This document shows positions 8,862 through 17,452 of a stretch of DNA of 64,000 nt, in pieces. Source of the DNA: JANXQE01 sp035294005 (GTDB lineage: Bacteria; Verrucomicrobiota; Verrucomicrobiia; Limisphaerales; UBA8199); assembly GCA_035294005.1 (NCBI GenBank), contig DATGLT010000294.1, positions 1 through 64,000 of the forward strand, in the 5' to 3' direction. Position 1 is the first letter of the stretch, and each line of letters starts with the position of its first letter. Made by a program: the position numbers and the translations under genes. Below the pieces are notes generated by a model, which was not told the DNA's origin, ran no database searches, and saw only the letters and a program-made list of their open reading frames with translations.

Positions 8862-9332
8862 TTAATAAATGTCGAGCTTGACGGGGACAATTTCGAGCCG
8901 CGGCGTGCTCCGTTCGAGAACCAGGCCCGCCGAAGAATCACGCACCCGCACTTTGTCCATCCATTGTTCGCAACGAAACCGGACTGGTTCACCGTCAGGC
9001 AGGTTCGCGATCGCGTCGAAATTCGTGATCCATTGCCGGTCGATTTCAACGTGATCGGCCTTCAGAGGACTTGATGTCGCTAGAGCAGGCGCGGGTTTCC
9101 TTGCCTCATGTCCGGCCAGAGCAAAGACGCAGGCCGCGGCGGCCAGGCTGGCCGGCAACAACCATTTCAGTAACTGCGGCAACGGCCTTTTCGCCGGTTT
9201 CGCGCGGAGATCAACTGACGAGCGTAGTTGTTCAAGTTCCTGGCGGATGTGCTTCAACGCCTGCGGATGCGGTCGTGCCGGATGCAGCGAACGCAACTCG
9301 GATTCGTATGGATCGGGACCAAATTCGTTCAT
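8862..9332 (-). CDS. Single-pass membrane protein, putative anti-sigma factor
   Basis: A 156-residue protein with an N-terminal cytoplasmic part of about 55 residues (start MNEFGPDPYESELRSLHPA), one transmembrane segment (LLKWLLPASLAAAACVFALAG, about residues 54-74), and an exported C-terminal part. It overlaps the ECF sigma gene by four bases, the usual arrangement for a sigma/anti-sigma pair. No conserved zinc anti-sigma motif (HxxxCxxC) is present, so family membership is not shown by sequence. The anti-sigma role is inferred from topology and position. Confidence 0.65.
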   Translation of the reverse strand: MNEFGPDPYESELRSLHPARPHPQALKHIRQELEQLRSSVDLRAKPAKRPLPQLLKWLLPASLAAAACVFALAGHEARKPAPALATSSPLKADHVEIDRQWITNFDAIANLPDGEPVRFRCEQWMDKVRVRDSSAGLVLERSTPRLEIVPVKLDIY

Positions 9333-9871
9333 GTAAAAACTTCTCGCGAGAGTCTTCTCAACTCCTGCAGGCCGTAACGGTACCTCGAGGCGGCCGTGTT
9401 GGCCGGAATGTTGAGCGTCTCGGCGATTTCAAGAAACGTCAGTTCTCCCCAGACTTTTAGCGTGATGACCTCGCGATAAATTTCGGGGAGTTTCTGCATG
9501 GCGACCTGAATTGTCCTGGCCCGTTCTCGGTCTTCAATTTCTGTGTCGAACCAGGAATCCGCTCCCGGCGCGGCCGCCAACTCGCGGGCGCGGCGGCGGT
9601 CGTCCTGGCGCGCCAGATCAATGGCGCGCCGGTGCATCGTGGCAAACACCAGCGCGGGAGCCGGTGGGTTGTCCCCTCCGATCCGCCGCGCCGCTTCAAT
9701 AATGGCTTCCTGCATCAAATCTTGCGCGTCGGCTTCGCTACGCGCTTTCTGCCGGGCATAAAGCAAGAACTTAGCGGAATGCAACTCCAACCAGCTTTGC
9801 CATTCAGCGTCTGTGGTTCTTTCGCCCATCCAGGCATGTCTCGGCACTTTCAAAGTATAAAGCGTCGCCAA
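9329..9871 (-). CDS. ECF sigma-70 family RNA polymerase sigma factor
   Basis: A 180-residue ECF sigma factor. Region 2 runs from about residue 20 to 95, with ARSEADAQDLMQEAIIEAAR and FATMHRRAIDLARQDDRR. A linker and region 4 follow (about 120-175: MQKLPEIYREVITLKVWGEL, FLEIAETLNIPANTAASRYRY), the latter a helix-turn-helix that would bind the -35 element. It heads the minus-strand group sigma - membrane protein - PDZ protein. It probably directs its own operon, but I could not recognise a matching promoter upstream. Confidence 0.92.
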   Translation of the reverse strand: MATLYTLKVPRHAWMGERTTDAEWQSWLELHSAKFLLYARQKARSEADAQDLMQEAIIEAARRIGGDNPPAPALVFATMHRRAIDLARQDDRRRARELAAAPGADSWFDTEIEDRERARTIQVAMQKLPEIYREVITLKVWGELTFLEIAETLNIPANTAASRYRYGLQELRRLSREVFT

Positions 9872-9944
9872 AGTTTAAACCTGTCTAACTTTTGAAGGAA
9901 GGATCGGGGTTTGCTAATGGACCTCCTTCTGCTAAGGGTATTTA

Positions 9945-11114
9945 GTGCATTATTTCGTCCAGCGCAGTGGTTTGCGGGACCTTTACGACAAGGTCACGGC
10001 GGGAGAACGCATTACCGACGCCGAAGCGTTGCGCCTGTTCGAGAGCAAAGACCTCAATGCCCTGGGTGCCATTGCCGACCTTGCCAGGGAACGGAAAGCG
10101 GGCAACCAGGCGAGTTACATCCTCAATTGCTACATCAATTACTCGAACTATTGCATTCTCAGCTGCCAATTCTGCGCATTTGCCCGAAAAAAGCGTGATG
10201 CCGACGGTTTCCAGTTCAGTGTCGAGGAAATTGTGCAGAAAGCGCGCGCGGCCTTGAAACTGGGCGTTACAGAATTGCATATCGTCGGCGGGCTTCATCC
10301 CTCGCTCCCTTTTGGTTTTTACGTCGAAATGCTCCAGGCTTTGAAAGCACTGGACGGCCGGCTTCAGCTCAAATGCTTTACCGCGATTGAAATCCTGCAC
10401 CTTGCCTGGCTGGCAAAGAAAACAACCGAGGAAACCCTGCGCGAGCTCAAAGCCGCCGGGCTGGATTCTTTGACAGGCGGCGGGGCTGAAATCTTCAATC
10501 CCACGGTGCGTTCTGCCATTGCCAAAGGCAAGGAATCCGCTGAGGAATATCTGGACGTGCACCGGACATGGCATCGGATGGGTGGGAGGAGCACTTGCAC
10601 CATGTTGTACGGGCATGTCGAGACGCTGGCCGACCGCGTGGATCATTTGCGTCGGCTGCGGGAATTGCAGGACGAGACCCACGGGTTTGTCGGGTTCGTC
10701 CCGCTGGCTTATCATCCCGATAACAACCGCATCCCGGTTGAACACGGGCCCAGCGGTTTTGATACGCTTCGCACACTGGCGGTCAGCAGAATTTATCTCG
10801 ATAACTTCGCACACATAACCGCGTACTGGGTTGGTTTGGGAATGAAACTGGCCCAGGTGGGGCTGAGCTATGGCGCTGATGATTTGCACGGGACCATCCT
10901 CGAAGAACACATCTTTCACATGGCCGGCGCGAAATCGCCACAGCTTCAGACCGAAGCGGACATGGTCAAAGCGATCCGTGAGGCAGGCCGAGAGCCGGTC
11001 CAGCGCAATACGTTCTACGAGCCAATCACCTCCGCAGGGGCGTCTGTGCCCGAAACGGCAAATGGCGCGGACGGTTCCTCGAAATTGCTCGAACGCAATC
11101 TCGCGACCGCTTAA
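9945..11114 (+). CDS. mqnE: Aminodeoxyfutalosine synthase (menaquinone synthesis)
   Basis: A radical SAM enzyme of 389 residues that joins 3-[(1-carboxyvinyl)oxy]benzoate to SAM-derived adenosine in the futalosine route to menaquinone. The [4Fe-4S] cysteines are Cys70, Cys74 and Cys77 (CILSCQFC). The HIVGGLHPSLPF motif and the TGGGAEIF segment are typical of MqnE/MqnC, and the overall match is closer to MqnE. It starts with GTG at 9945, with AAGG seven bases upstream. mqnA follows after nine bases, which supports the pathway assignment. mqnB, mqnC and mqnD are not in the window. Confidence 0.9.
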   Translation: MHYFVQRSGLRDLYDKVTAGERITDAEALRLFESKDLNALGAIADLARERKAGNQASYILNCYINYSNYCILSCQFCAFARKKRDADGFQFSVEEIVQKARAALKLGVTELHIVGGLHPSLPFGFYVEMLQALKALDGRLQLKCFTAIEILHLAWLAKKTTEETLRELKAAGLDSLTGGGAEIFNPTVRSAIAKGKESAEEYLDVHRTWHRMGGRSTCTMLYGHVETLADRVDHLRRLRELQDETHGFVGFVPLAYHPDNNRIPVEHGPSGFDTLRTLAVSRIYLDNFAHITAYWVGLGMKLAQVGLSYGADDLHGTILEEHIFHMAGAKSPQLQTEADMVKAIREAGREPVQRNTFYEPITSAGASVPETANGADGSSKLLERNLATA

Positions 11115-11123
11115 GCTACCGCC

Positions 11124-12008
11124 ATGGCTTCCGAGGAGACCCCCAAGCTGCGGATGGCTTCGCCCGAACCGATGGAGGCCACAGCGCAGCGCATCGAGCG
11201 TGAAAAGCGCTCCTCGAACTTGCAACGTGAATCGAACCTGGAACATTCCCTGGCTCCGTTCCGTGTCGGATCGGTTGGCTACCTGAATGCCGTGCCGCTC
11301 ACCCGCGGCCTTGAAGAGGAGGTGCTGTTTGCGACCCCCTCGAAGCTTGCCGAACTGCTGCGGGTCGACCAATTGGACGCCGGCCTGGTCAGCGTGGTCG
11401 AGGTTTTGTTTACTGACCGCTACGATATTCTCGACAGCATTGCCATCGCCTCGTTGGGTGAAGTCAAAAGCGTTCTTTTGGCGCATCGCCGTCCCTTGGA
11501 AGAGGCGTCTGAAATCTATTGCGATGCGGCTTCCCTGACCAGTGTGGAACTGCTCCGTGTTCTGCTGGCTGAGCGCGGAGTTAAACCAGACTTCAAGCCG
11601 CTCGAAAGTTACGACTTCAAAGCGCTGCCGGATTACGCCCTGCTCATAGGCGATCGCGCGTTGGACCTGTTGTTGGGACCGCATGAGCACCAAATCTGGG
11701 ATTTGGGCGCCGCGTGGTACGAACTGACCGGGCTCCCATTTGTGTATGCTGTGTGGGCGCTGCGCCGCGGGATTGAAAACTCAGCCCTCAAACGGCATTT
11801 GCGCGAAGCCCGCGATTTCGGGCTCGACACCCTCGATTCGATTATCCGGACTCGCAGCGAGTACACGCTGGACTTCCGCCAGGATTACCTCGGCTGGCAC
11901 ATCCATTTTCATCTCGGCACCGACGAAAAGCGGGGTCTGCAGAAGTTCATTGAACTGCTGCGGAAGCATACGGATCGGAAAGTGTACGAGCCTCGATTTG
12001 TTGTTTGA
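11124..12008 (+). CDS. mqnA: Chorismate dehydratase (menaquinone synthesis)
   Basis: A 294-residue MqnA/MqnD-family protein converting chorismate to 3-[(1-carboxyvinyl)oxy]benzoate, the substrate of MqnE. The family core starts at FRVGSVGYLNAVPLTRGL (about residue 48) and continues through LAELLRVDQLDAGLVSVVE and ALLIGDRALDLL. The first 45 residues form a charged extension not usual in the family; a later start is possible, but no better ATG is evident. It lies nine bases after mqnE in the same operon and converges with the nucleotidyltransferase gene, whose stop is only one base away. Confidence 0.88.
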   Translation: MASEETPKLRMASPEPMEATAQRIEREKRSSNLQRESNLEHSLAPFRVGSVGYLNAVPLTRGLEEEVLFATPSKLAELLRVDQLDAGLVSVVEVLFTDRYDILDSIAIASLGEVKSVLLAHRRPLEEASEIYCDAASLTSVELLRVLLAERGVKPDFKPLESYDFKALPDYALLIGDRALDLLLGPHEHQIWDLGAAWYELTGLPFVYAVWALRRGIENSALKRHLREARDFGLDTLDSIIRTRSEYTLDFRQDYLGWHIHFHLGTDEKRGLQKFIELLRKHTDRKVYEPRFVV

Positions 12009-12009
12009 T

Positions 12010-12768
12010 TCATCCTCCGGCCCTCAGCTTTTCCAGCACTTCCGGGTCGCGAACATCCACCCACCGGCCTTCGATTTCCAGCCCGGCGATTTTGTTTCCG
12101 GCATGGACCATTCCGCTAATCGCATCCGTTAACTCGTATTCTCCCCGGGGCGACTTTTGCAGCTTCGATATAAAATCGTAGACGACCGGCTTGAAAATGT
12201 AGATCCCGGCGTTGTACCAAACAGGCTGGCCTTCTTTGAGCAAACCTTCACGGCGCAACGCTTCCAGTTGATCCTTCGAGGGTTTCTCGACCACTCGCTC
12301 GAGGCAAAAATTCGCGTCGAAGAAGTTCAAGCCGCCTTTGGTGACATCCTCTCCACGGGTCACGGTGATCACCCCGGAAACATCGCCCTGCATATAGCGT
12401 TCGATCATTTTCCGGTAGGTTTCGGGCTTGACCAGGATATCTCCGTAGGTCAGGAGAAACGCCGAATTTCCCACGAATTCCCTCGCCGGCAGGGGCGCGC
12501 GGCCGGTGCCGTCCTGCACGGTCTGGCGGCCATACGCGATGCCCGCATTCCATTTCGAACCGTCCCCAAAATAGTTCTCGATGACCTCGGCGCGGAACCC
12601 GGTCACGATGAAATATTCGCGGATTCCCGCTGAGAGAACTCCCTGCAAAATGTGTTCGAGAATCGGCTTGTCCTCGACTTTCAGCATCGGTTTGGGCACC
12701 TCGTTTGTGAGGTCTCGCATTCGGGTGCCTTTTCCCGCCGCAAGAATCACTGCTTTGATGTCTTTCAT
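12010..12768 (-). CDS. Sugar-1-phosphate nucleotidyltransferase
   Basis: A 252-residue NDP-sugar pyrophosphorylase-like protein. The signature AVILAAGKGTRM followed by PKPMLKVEDKPILEHIL is the nucleotide-binding loop of the RfbA/RmlA/GlmU-type fold; LLTYGDILV holds the metal-binding Asp, and later come EKPSKDQLE and YNAGIYIF. No C-terminal left-handed beta-helix is present, so it is not full-length GlmU. I chose ATG 12768; the frame extends upstream but with no homology-like sequence. It probably activates a sugar for envelope polysaccharide. It lies 91 bases after the PHP phosphatase gene on the same strand. Confidence 0.85.
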   Translation of the reverse strand: MKDIKAVILAAGKGTRMRDLTNEVPKPMLKVEDKPILEHILQGVLSAGIREYFIVTGFRAEVIENYFGDGSKWNAGIAYGRQTVQDGTGRAPLPAREFVGNSAFLLTYGDILVKPETYRKMIERYMQGDVSGVITVTRGEDVTKGGLNFFDANFCLERVVEKPSKDQLEALRREGLLKEGQPVWYNAGIYIFKPVVYDFISKLQKSPRGEYELTDAISGMVHAGNKIAGLEIEGRWVDVRDPEVLEKLRAGG

Positions 12769-12859
12769 TTTTACAATGTCTGCTGTCACTCCGTTCGAAC
12801 GCCGCACTGCCTGCGCGCCCCGCGCGGTTCCGTGAATCCAGGGCGTCCTTCCAGGGATG

Positions 12860-13660
12860 TCATAGTTCAACCACCGCCTGCCGGCGCTTGTCAAAACGGA
12901 GGCACCGGCGGTAGCCGGCTCGCCGCGCCATCTCGACGGCTTCGGTGAGGTTAAGTCCGACCTCGCCGGGAGCATGGGCATCCGAGCCAAACGTTATCGG
13001 CACATCGCCCTCGAACGCGAGCTTGAGGAAGCCCGCCGACGGATATATCTCCCGGCACTCCTTGCGCAGCCCGGCGGTGTTCAACTCGATGGCAACTTCG
13101 TTGCTCCGCGCTGCCTGGAGAAAACGCCTGAACAGGGGGTCACAGTTTTGTGCCGGGTAAAAGCAGAATTTTTTGCACAAATCCGCATGGCCAATGATAT
13201 CGAACAATCTCGATTCGGCCGCCATCGTCAGCCGCTCGAAATAAGCGTTCCACACCTCGAACGGGTCGCGTTTCTTCCATTCGGACAATTGCATCGGGTT
13301 ATCCAGCGCCCAGGTCTCGGAAACGTAATGGACCGATCCGATGAAGTAATCCCAGGGATGCTTTCGCGCAAGGTCGCGGATCCAATCTTCGTACCCGGGC
13401 AGGTAATCCACTTCCAACCCGATTTTGATGGAAAGTTCCGGATACCGTTTTCGGGCGAGTTCAACCTTCTCAATGTATTGGTCGAGTTCAGACGCCTTCA
13501 TTCGCCAATCGTCGAAATCGTCCTCAGGCATCGGGCTGTGATCGCTGAAGCCAAGCTCGGGCAGGCCAAGACGGATTGCCTGGGCAGCCAGGTCAATTGG
13601 CTCACCCTGGGCATGCCGGCAAAGGGGCGTATGGGTGTGATAATCAGCGGGGAGGTTCAA
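12860..13660 (-). CDS. PHP-domain phosphatase, histidinol-phosphatase (HisK) type
   Basis: A 266-residue protein of the PHP metal-dependent phosphoesterase family. Metal ligands are visible in DYHTHTPLCRHA (HxH near the N-terminus), SDHSPMP, IGLEVDYL, IGSVHY, IGHADLCKKF and FGSDAHAP. Length and layout match the HisJ/HisK histidinol phosphatases that perform the penultimate step of histidine synthesis in many bacteria. No other his genes are near, so a different phosphate ester cannot be excluded. Confidence 0.85.
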   Translation of the reverse strand: MNLPADYHTHTPLCRHAQGEPIDLAAQAIRLGLPELGFSDHSPMPEDDFDDWRMKASELDQYIEKVELARKRYPELSIKIGLEVDYLPGYEDWIRDLARKHPWDYFIGSVHYVSETWALDNPMQLSEWKKRDPFEVWNAYFERLTMAAESRLFDIIGHADLCKKFCFYPAQNCDPLFRRFLQAARSNEVAIELNTAGLRKECREIYPSAGFLKLAFEGDVPITFGSDAHAPGEVGLNLTEAVEMARRAGYRRCLRFDKRRQAVVEL

Positions 13661-13741
13661 GAGGCGAAGAGTTGACGATGGTCAGAAGCCGACTGCAAGC
13701 CCGCGATCTGTGGGTGGTGCGGATTTGTCGAGACGATCCAT

Positions 13742-13782
13742 AAAAAAACCGGGCCGGCGTGTGTTAAATCACGCTGGCCCGG
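13742..13782 (-). terminator. Intrinsic terminator of the pseudopilin-lipoprotein operon
   Basis: On the minus strand a 13-bp stem (CCGGGCCAGCGTG with CACGCCGGCCCGG, one G-T pair) encloses an 8-base loop and is followed by seven Ts (13748-13742). It lies 36 bases after the stop of the lipoprotein gene at 13819. Confidence 0.9.
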
Positions 13783-13818
13783 AGCAAACAGCCGAAGTTC
13801 GACTGAATAAACCGTGCG

Positions 13819-14166
13819 CTATTGTGCCGGCGTTGCAGCCGGAGCTGCATTAGCCAGCTTCTTTACCTCGTCAATGACAAGGCTGACGACTTTTTTCTGG
13901 TCCTCGGTCACGCTCGGGTCATTGGCGAGCTTATCCAGGGCCATGAGGGCATCCTCGTACTTCGTGTATCGGATATTGAACCCAACCTGTGTGACCGTGG
14001 TTCGTATTTCCTGGCTTGAGTTGGCGAACGCCTCGTTGAGCTTTGGCAGGTCAACAGTAACTCCGTTGACTTGCGCAGCCGCAGGAACATCGCTGGGCTT
14101 TTTGCACCCCGCTCCCGCCAGGATCGCGGCACAAGCCAAGCTGACCACCAGGATACTTTTTTTCAT
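13819..14166 (-). CDS. Small putative lipoprotein, function unknown
   Basis: A 115-residue protein starting MKKSILVVSLACAAILAGAGC, a signal peptide ending in a weak lipobox with Cys21. The mature part is helical and rich in Ala, Lys and Asp, with no domain I recognise, and ends in an Ala/Pro-rich tail. It follows the pseudopilin gene by 29 bases and is followed by a strong terminator, so the two form an operon. Periplasmic or outer-membrane anchoring is likely; the role is unknown. Confidence 0.75.
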   Translation of the reverse strand: MKKSILVVSLACAAILAGAGCKKPSDVPAAAQVNGVTVDLPKLNEAFANSSQEIRTTVTQVGFNIRYTKYEDALMALDKLANDPSVTEDQKKVVSLVIDEVKKLANAAPAATPAQ

Positions 14167-14195
14167 AGGTTGAGTTTTTTTGTCGGAACAGCGAG

Positions 14196-15161
14196 TTACT
14201 TGATTCTCGCCGAAGACATGGAGGCGAGCCAGGTAAAATCCGCCATGTCAAGCGGACTGCTCCGATTGACATTGGGGTGGTTTGCTGCGGTCCAGAGGAT
14301 GCCGCCGCCCTTCCATTTATGCAGTTCCGCATGGCCATCACAAAATGAAAACGCACAGCCACCGTTGTGTGCGGAGGAAGGATAATCAATATACGTGGGA
14401 TTGCCGACATTAGCGCAGGTGGCCAAGCCAGCGTCATTGATGCTGAATTGGTTCTCGTCGGCCATCATGAATACCTGGGCCGGGCTGGTTCCGCGAAAGC
14501 TGCTCGATTTGCCAAATGTGGCGTACGGACCGCTTGAGGCATTATTCTGCCCATATGACCCAGTGAGCCAGGGGCCATTGGTTGCCTGCTTGGGCACGCC
14601 GCTATGACCGCCACCTCCGGCATATTGGGGATCAACAGTCCCCACTGCCTGATTCATGGAAACACTGCGCGCCACGTTCACTATCTGCCCGACCAATGGG
14701 GAGTTCGGGTAAAGCCCGGCTCCATCGTACTTGGCAGGTTTGCGAGTATCGGCGGGGCAACGGAAAATGTTGACGTTATTTCCGATGTATGGCGCAACCA
14801 AGGTACGCAGCGGATCCTTCAGCAAATCGGGGTCGTACTCATCGGCGCCTCCGATGCCACCCTGGCCTGCGCACCAAACGTATCCCGCTTGAGTCGTACC
14901 GTCATCCGGGTTTGGGGGATAAAGATCGTTAAAATCCAATGTGTAAGTGTTGAACGCGAGCGAAAGCTGCTTCGCGTCATTGAGGCATTGGGTCTGTTGG
15001 GCTTTGGCTTTTGCTTTGGACAAAGCCGGCAGCAGCATTGCGGCCAGGATCGCGATAATGGCGATCACCACCAGCAACTCGATTAATGTAAACCCTTGTC
15101 GGTTTCCCGGGGTGGGCTCGGCACAAACTCCTGCCGAAGGCATCTTGTAATTCGTTTTCAT
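14196..15161 (-). CDS. Type II secretion/pseudopilin-like protein with prepilin leader
   Basis: A 321-residue protein with a prepilin leader. Peptidase cleavage is expected after Gly in NRQGFTLIELLVVIAII, followed by the hydrophobic helix AILAAMLLPALSKAKAKAQQT. The C-terminal part contains CDGHAELHKW (an H-x-DG-type region, as in the planctomycete/verrucomicrobial DUF1559-like pseudopilins) and several Cys. These proteins are numerous in Verrucomicrobia and thought to be minor pilins or surface filaments; which secretion system this one serves is not known. The first 22 residues are a long leader, which is usual for this group. It lies upstream of the small lipoprotein gene. Confidence 0.88.
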   Translation of the reverse strand: MKTNYKMPSAGVCAEPTPGNRQGFTLIELLVVIAIIAILAAMLLPALSKAKAKAQQTQCLNDAKQLSLAFNTYTLDFNDLYPPNPDDGTTQAGYVWCAGQGGIGGADEYDPDLLKDPLRTLVAPYIGNNVNIFRCPADTRKPAKYDGAGLYPNSPLVGQIVNVARSVSMNQAVGTVDPQYAGGGGHSGVPKQATNGPWLTGSYGQNNASSGPYATFGKSSSFRGTSPAQVFMMADENQFSINDAGLATCANVGNPTYIDYPSSAHNGGCAFSFCDGHAELHKWKGGGILWTAANHPNVNRSSPLDMADFTWLASMSSARIK

Positions 15162-15503
15162 AGCACACTGTTACTAACTGACGGACTTTTCACGCCCCCG
15201 TGCAACCGGGAATCTGTTTCACTGTATGCAAATCTAGCTTTCAGCGCAATGCTCGTAAAGAAAATTCTTCCTGGAATGGCACACCGTCCTGTTCCGATTT
15301 GGTACACCCGGGGAGACTCCCGTGAAGGCCCAAGGACGCAAAGAGAAAGGGGACAGTTTAGCCACGGAATCCGCCGATTCTTAGAGTCTATGCGCCTTTG
15401 CCTGGGCCCTCTCTGGCGTTTTGGCGCCCGTACCGGGGGTTTTTGTCGGCAATCCTGCTTTTTACTCATGAAAGGCATGAAATCTGCCTAAGTGTAGCGG
15501 TTT
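15162..15503. other. Intergenic region between divergent pseudopilin and kinase genes
   Basis: About 340 bases that should hold promoters for both divergent genes. A short palindrome GGGAGACTCCC lies near 15312. No convincing promoter pair, RNA gene or small ORF was recognised. Confidence 0.35.
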
Positions 15504-16970
15504 ATGAGTCACCTGTACGTTGCCTGCGAGTTGGGCGTGGAAAAGGGCCGCATCTTCCTGGGATCTTTGCAGAATGACAAGCTCACGGTCAGCGGGGCCG
15601 GCGAATTCCCCGACCCGGTGGTTTCGATCGACGGCACCCCGCAGTGGGACGTGTCACGGGTTTATCAACAGGTTCTTGCCGGCCTGCATGGAATCGTTGT
15701 CCAGGAAGAACCGGTTCGCGGGCTCAGCTTCTACTCCGGGGTAACGGATTTTCTCCTTTTCGAAACCGACGGCTCCGTGCTTACTCCCGCCACGCGCCTG
15801 CGCGAATCCGACGCCGCCGCCGAATTCAAAAAGATTTTGTCGCAGGTCCCGGCATCGGAGCTCTATGCCGAAACCGGCGTTCAGCCGATGCCCGGTGGCG
15901 CGCTTTGCCAGTTGGCCCGGGAATCATCCAGGCGGATTAAGCGCGCCGCGCACGCCCTGTCTTTGCCTGAAAGCTTTAACTTTCTTTTCTCGGGCGTTGC
16001 GCGCGGTGAGAATTCGCAGGCCAGTTTGTCTCAGCTCTACAGTCCTTTGGCCAGGAATTGGTCCGAGCGTTTGCTCAACGTGGCAGGCGTGCCGCGAAAG
16101 ATTTTGCCCGAACTCGTGCCCGCCAGCACCGTGCTGGCCCCGGTGCGCGATGACATCGCCCACCAGCACGGCCTCGAAGACGCCAAGGTCGTTGCCACCT
16201 GCGGTTTCGATCTGGCCGCCGCCCTGGCTCCCATCGCGATCTCGGACCAGGATAATTGGGCCTTCCTGTGCCCTGACCAATCCTCGATTATGGGCACGAT
16301 TTTCCAGGAGGCCTACATCGACGACATCAGTCGTGAGATGAACTACTCCAACCTCCTGGGGTATGCGGATTCGGCCGCGTTTTACAAAACCTGGACGGGC
16401 CTCAAGCTGATTGAAGATTGCCGGCGAACGTGGTCCAACCAGGATCGCGCTCTGGACACCGAAGTGTTGATGCACCTGGCGACCTCGGCGCCAGCGTTCG
16501 AAGCCCTGATTGACCCGGGCGACCCGCGCTTCGCTTCGGCCGAAGACCTGCCCCAGGCAATTCAGGCATTTTGCAGAGAAACCGGCCAGGAAGCGCCTCG
16601 CAAACCGGGCCCGGTCCTGCGCTGTTTGTTGGAGAGTCTTGCCTTGCATTACCGCAAAGGATTGGTCGAGTTGGAATACCTGACCAACGGCACGTTCAGC
16701 CGTCTGTATGTGCTCGGAGGCAAGTCCAATCTTCTTTTGAACCATTTCCTGGCGAACGCGCTCCAGATACCGGTCGTGGTTGTTCCGGCCGAGATCGCGG
16801 CCCTGGGCAACGTGTTGCTGCAGGCAATGGCGTTGGGCCAGGTTCCCTCGGTCGAACACGCCGCCAGCCTTGTCCACCATTCGTTGAAGGTTCAAACGAT
16901 CCATCCCCACGCCACCGCCTGGACCGAAGCCTACGACCGGTTCCTCGGCCTGACACCCGTTCATCCGTAG
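15504..16970 (+). CDS. FGGY-family carbohydrate kinase, rhamnulokinase-like
   Basis: A 488-residue sugar kinase of the FGGY (actin/hexokinase-fold) family. It has two domains: an N-terminal half with YVACELGVEKGRIFLG as the first phosphate loop, and a C-terminal half with RLYVLGGKSNLLLNHFLANA and EIAALGNVLLQAMALGQ. The likely catalytic Asp is in CGFDLAAALAPIA (about residue 235). The layout is closest to L-rhamnulokinase (RhaB). In the first loop the usual acidic residue is Glu rather than Asp (E9), and the following GASSGR is replaced by GVEKGR, so substrate assignment is open. No isomerase or aldolase gene is adjacent. Confidence 0.8.
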   Translation: MSHLYVACELGVEKGRIFLGSLQNDKLTVSGAGEFPDPVVSIDGTPQWDVSRVYQQVLAGLHGIVVQEEPVRGLSFYSGVTDFLLFETDGSVLTPATRLRESDAAAEFKKILSQVPASELYAETGVQPMPGGALCQLARESSRRIKRAAHALSLPESFNFLFSGVARGENSQASLSQLYSPLARNWSERLLNVAGVPRKILPELVPASTVLAPVRDDIAHQHGLEDAKVVATCGFDLAAALAPIAISDQDNWAFLCPDQSSIMGTIFQEAYIDDISREMNYSNLLGYADSAAFYKTWTGLKLIEDCRRTWSNQDRALDTEVLMHLATSAPAFEALIDPGDPRFASAEDLPQAIQAFCRETGQEAPRKPGPVLRCLLESLALHYRKGLVELEYLTNGTFSRLYVLGGKSNLLLNHFLANALQIPVVVVPAEIAALGNVLLQAMALGQVPSVEHAASLVHHSLKVQTIHPHATAWTEAYDRFLGLTPVHP

Positions 16971-17218
16971 TGGCGAGAGGCCGAGCAGGGCCTTGAACGC
17001 CTGGTGCTATCACATATGAACCACGGCGGGATGCGAATGCAGCGGGATCGGCACGGTCTCGACACCCCGAAGCGAGCCAGCGGTTGAGCCGCGAGCTGTG
17101 GGAATTACGGAAAGGGCGGTCCCCGACGCAGGGCGGCACAGCGTTCGCCTGATTAGCCCGCAGCCAAGCGCGGCCATGGCTTGCCTCGTGCGGTCCAGAG
17201 GCTTAGGATGATGTCAGT

Positions 17219-17452
17219 ATGACAGGCGATATTCGCAAACTTGTCCATGCGACTCCGTTTGTCCCGTTTACGATCCACCTCGCTGACGGCGGGCAGTTGC
17301 GGGTTCCGGCCGTTGATCACATCGCCGTCCCACCCGCCGGGGGGAGGATTTTTGTGTTCGGCGATGACGAGCGCTACGACGTCATCTCTGCGCTGATGGT
17401 CACCCGACTCACTGTGAACGGGGAGTCGTCAGGTTCCTCTCAGCCCCGGTGA
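17219..17452 (+). CDS. Small conserved hypothetical protein
   Basis: A 77-residue protein that reads as a compact soluble fold: IRKLVHATPFVPFTIHLADG, then RVPAVDHIAVPPAGGRIFVFG and YDVISALMVTRLTV. I recall proteins with a 'PFVPFTIHLADG' opening as recurrent short hypotheticals in Planctomycetes and Verrucomicrobia; no function is known to me. It stands alone, with 248 bases before it that hold nothing recognisable. Both the reading frame and the pattern of hydrophobic strands support a real gene. Confidence 0.7.
   Translation: MTGDIRKLVHATPFVPFTIHLADGGQLRVPAVDHIAVPPAGGRIFVFGDDERYDVISALMVTRLTVNGESSGSSQPR

Noticed and set aside
9942..11693. A 583-codon minus-strand open frame opposite mqnE and mqnA
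   Set aside because: It lies antisense to two clear enzymes with radical SAM and chorismate-dehydratase motifs; its own translation shows no domain pattern. It arises from codon bias in GC-rich DNA.
15924..16964. A 346-codon minus-strand open frame opposite the FGGY kinase
   Set aside because: Shadow of a real kinase frame; no protein-like pattern.
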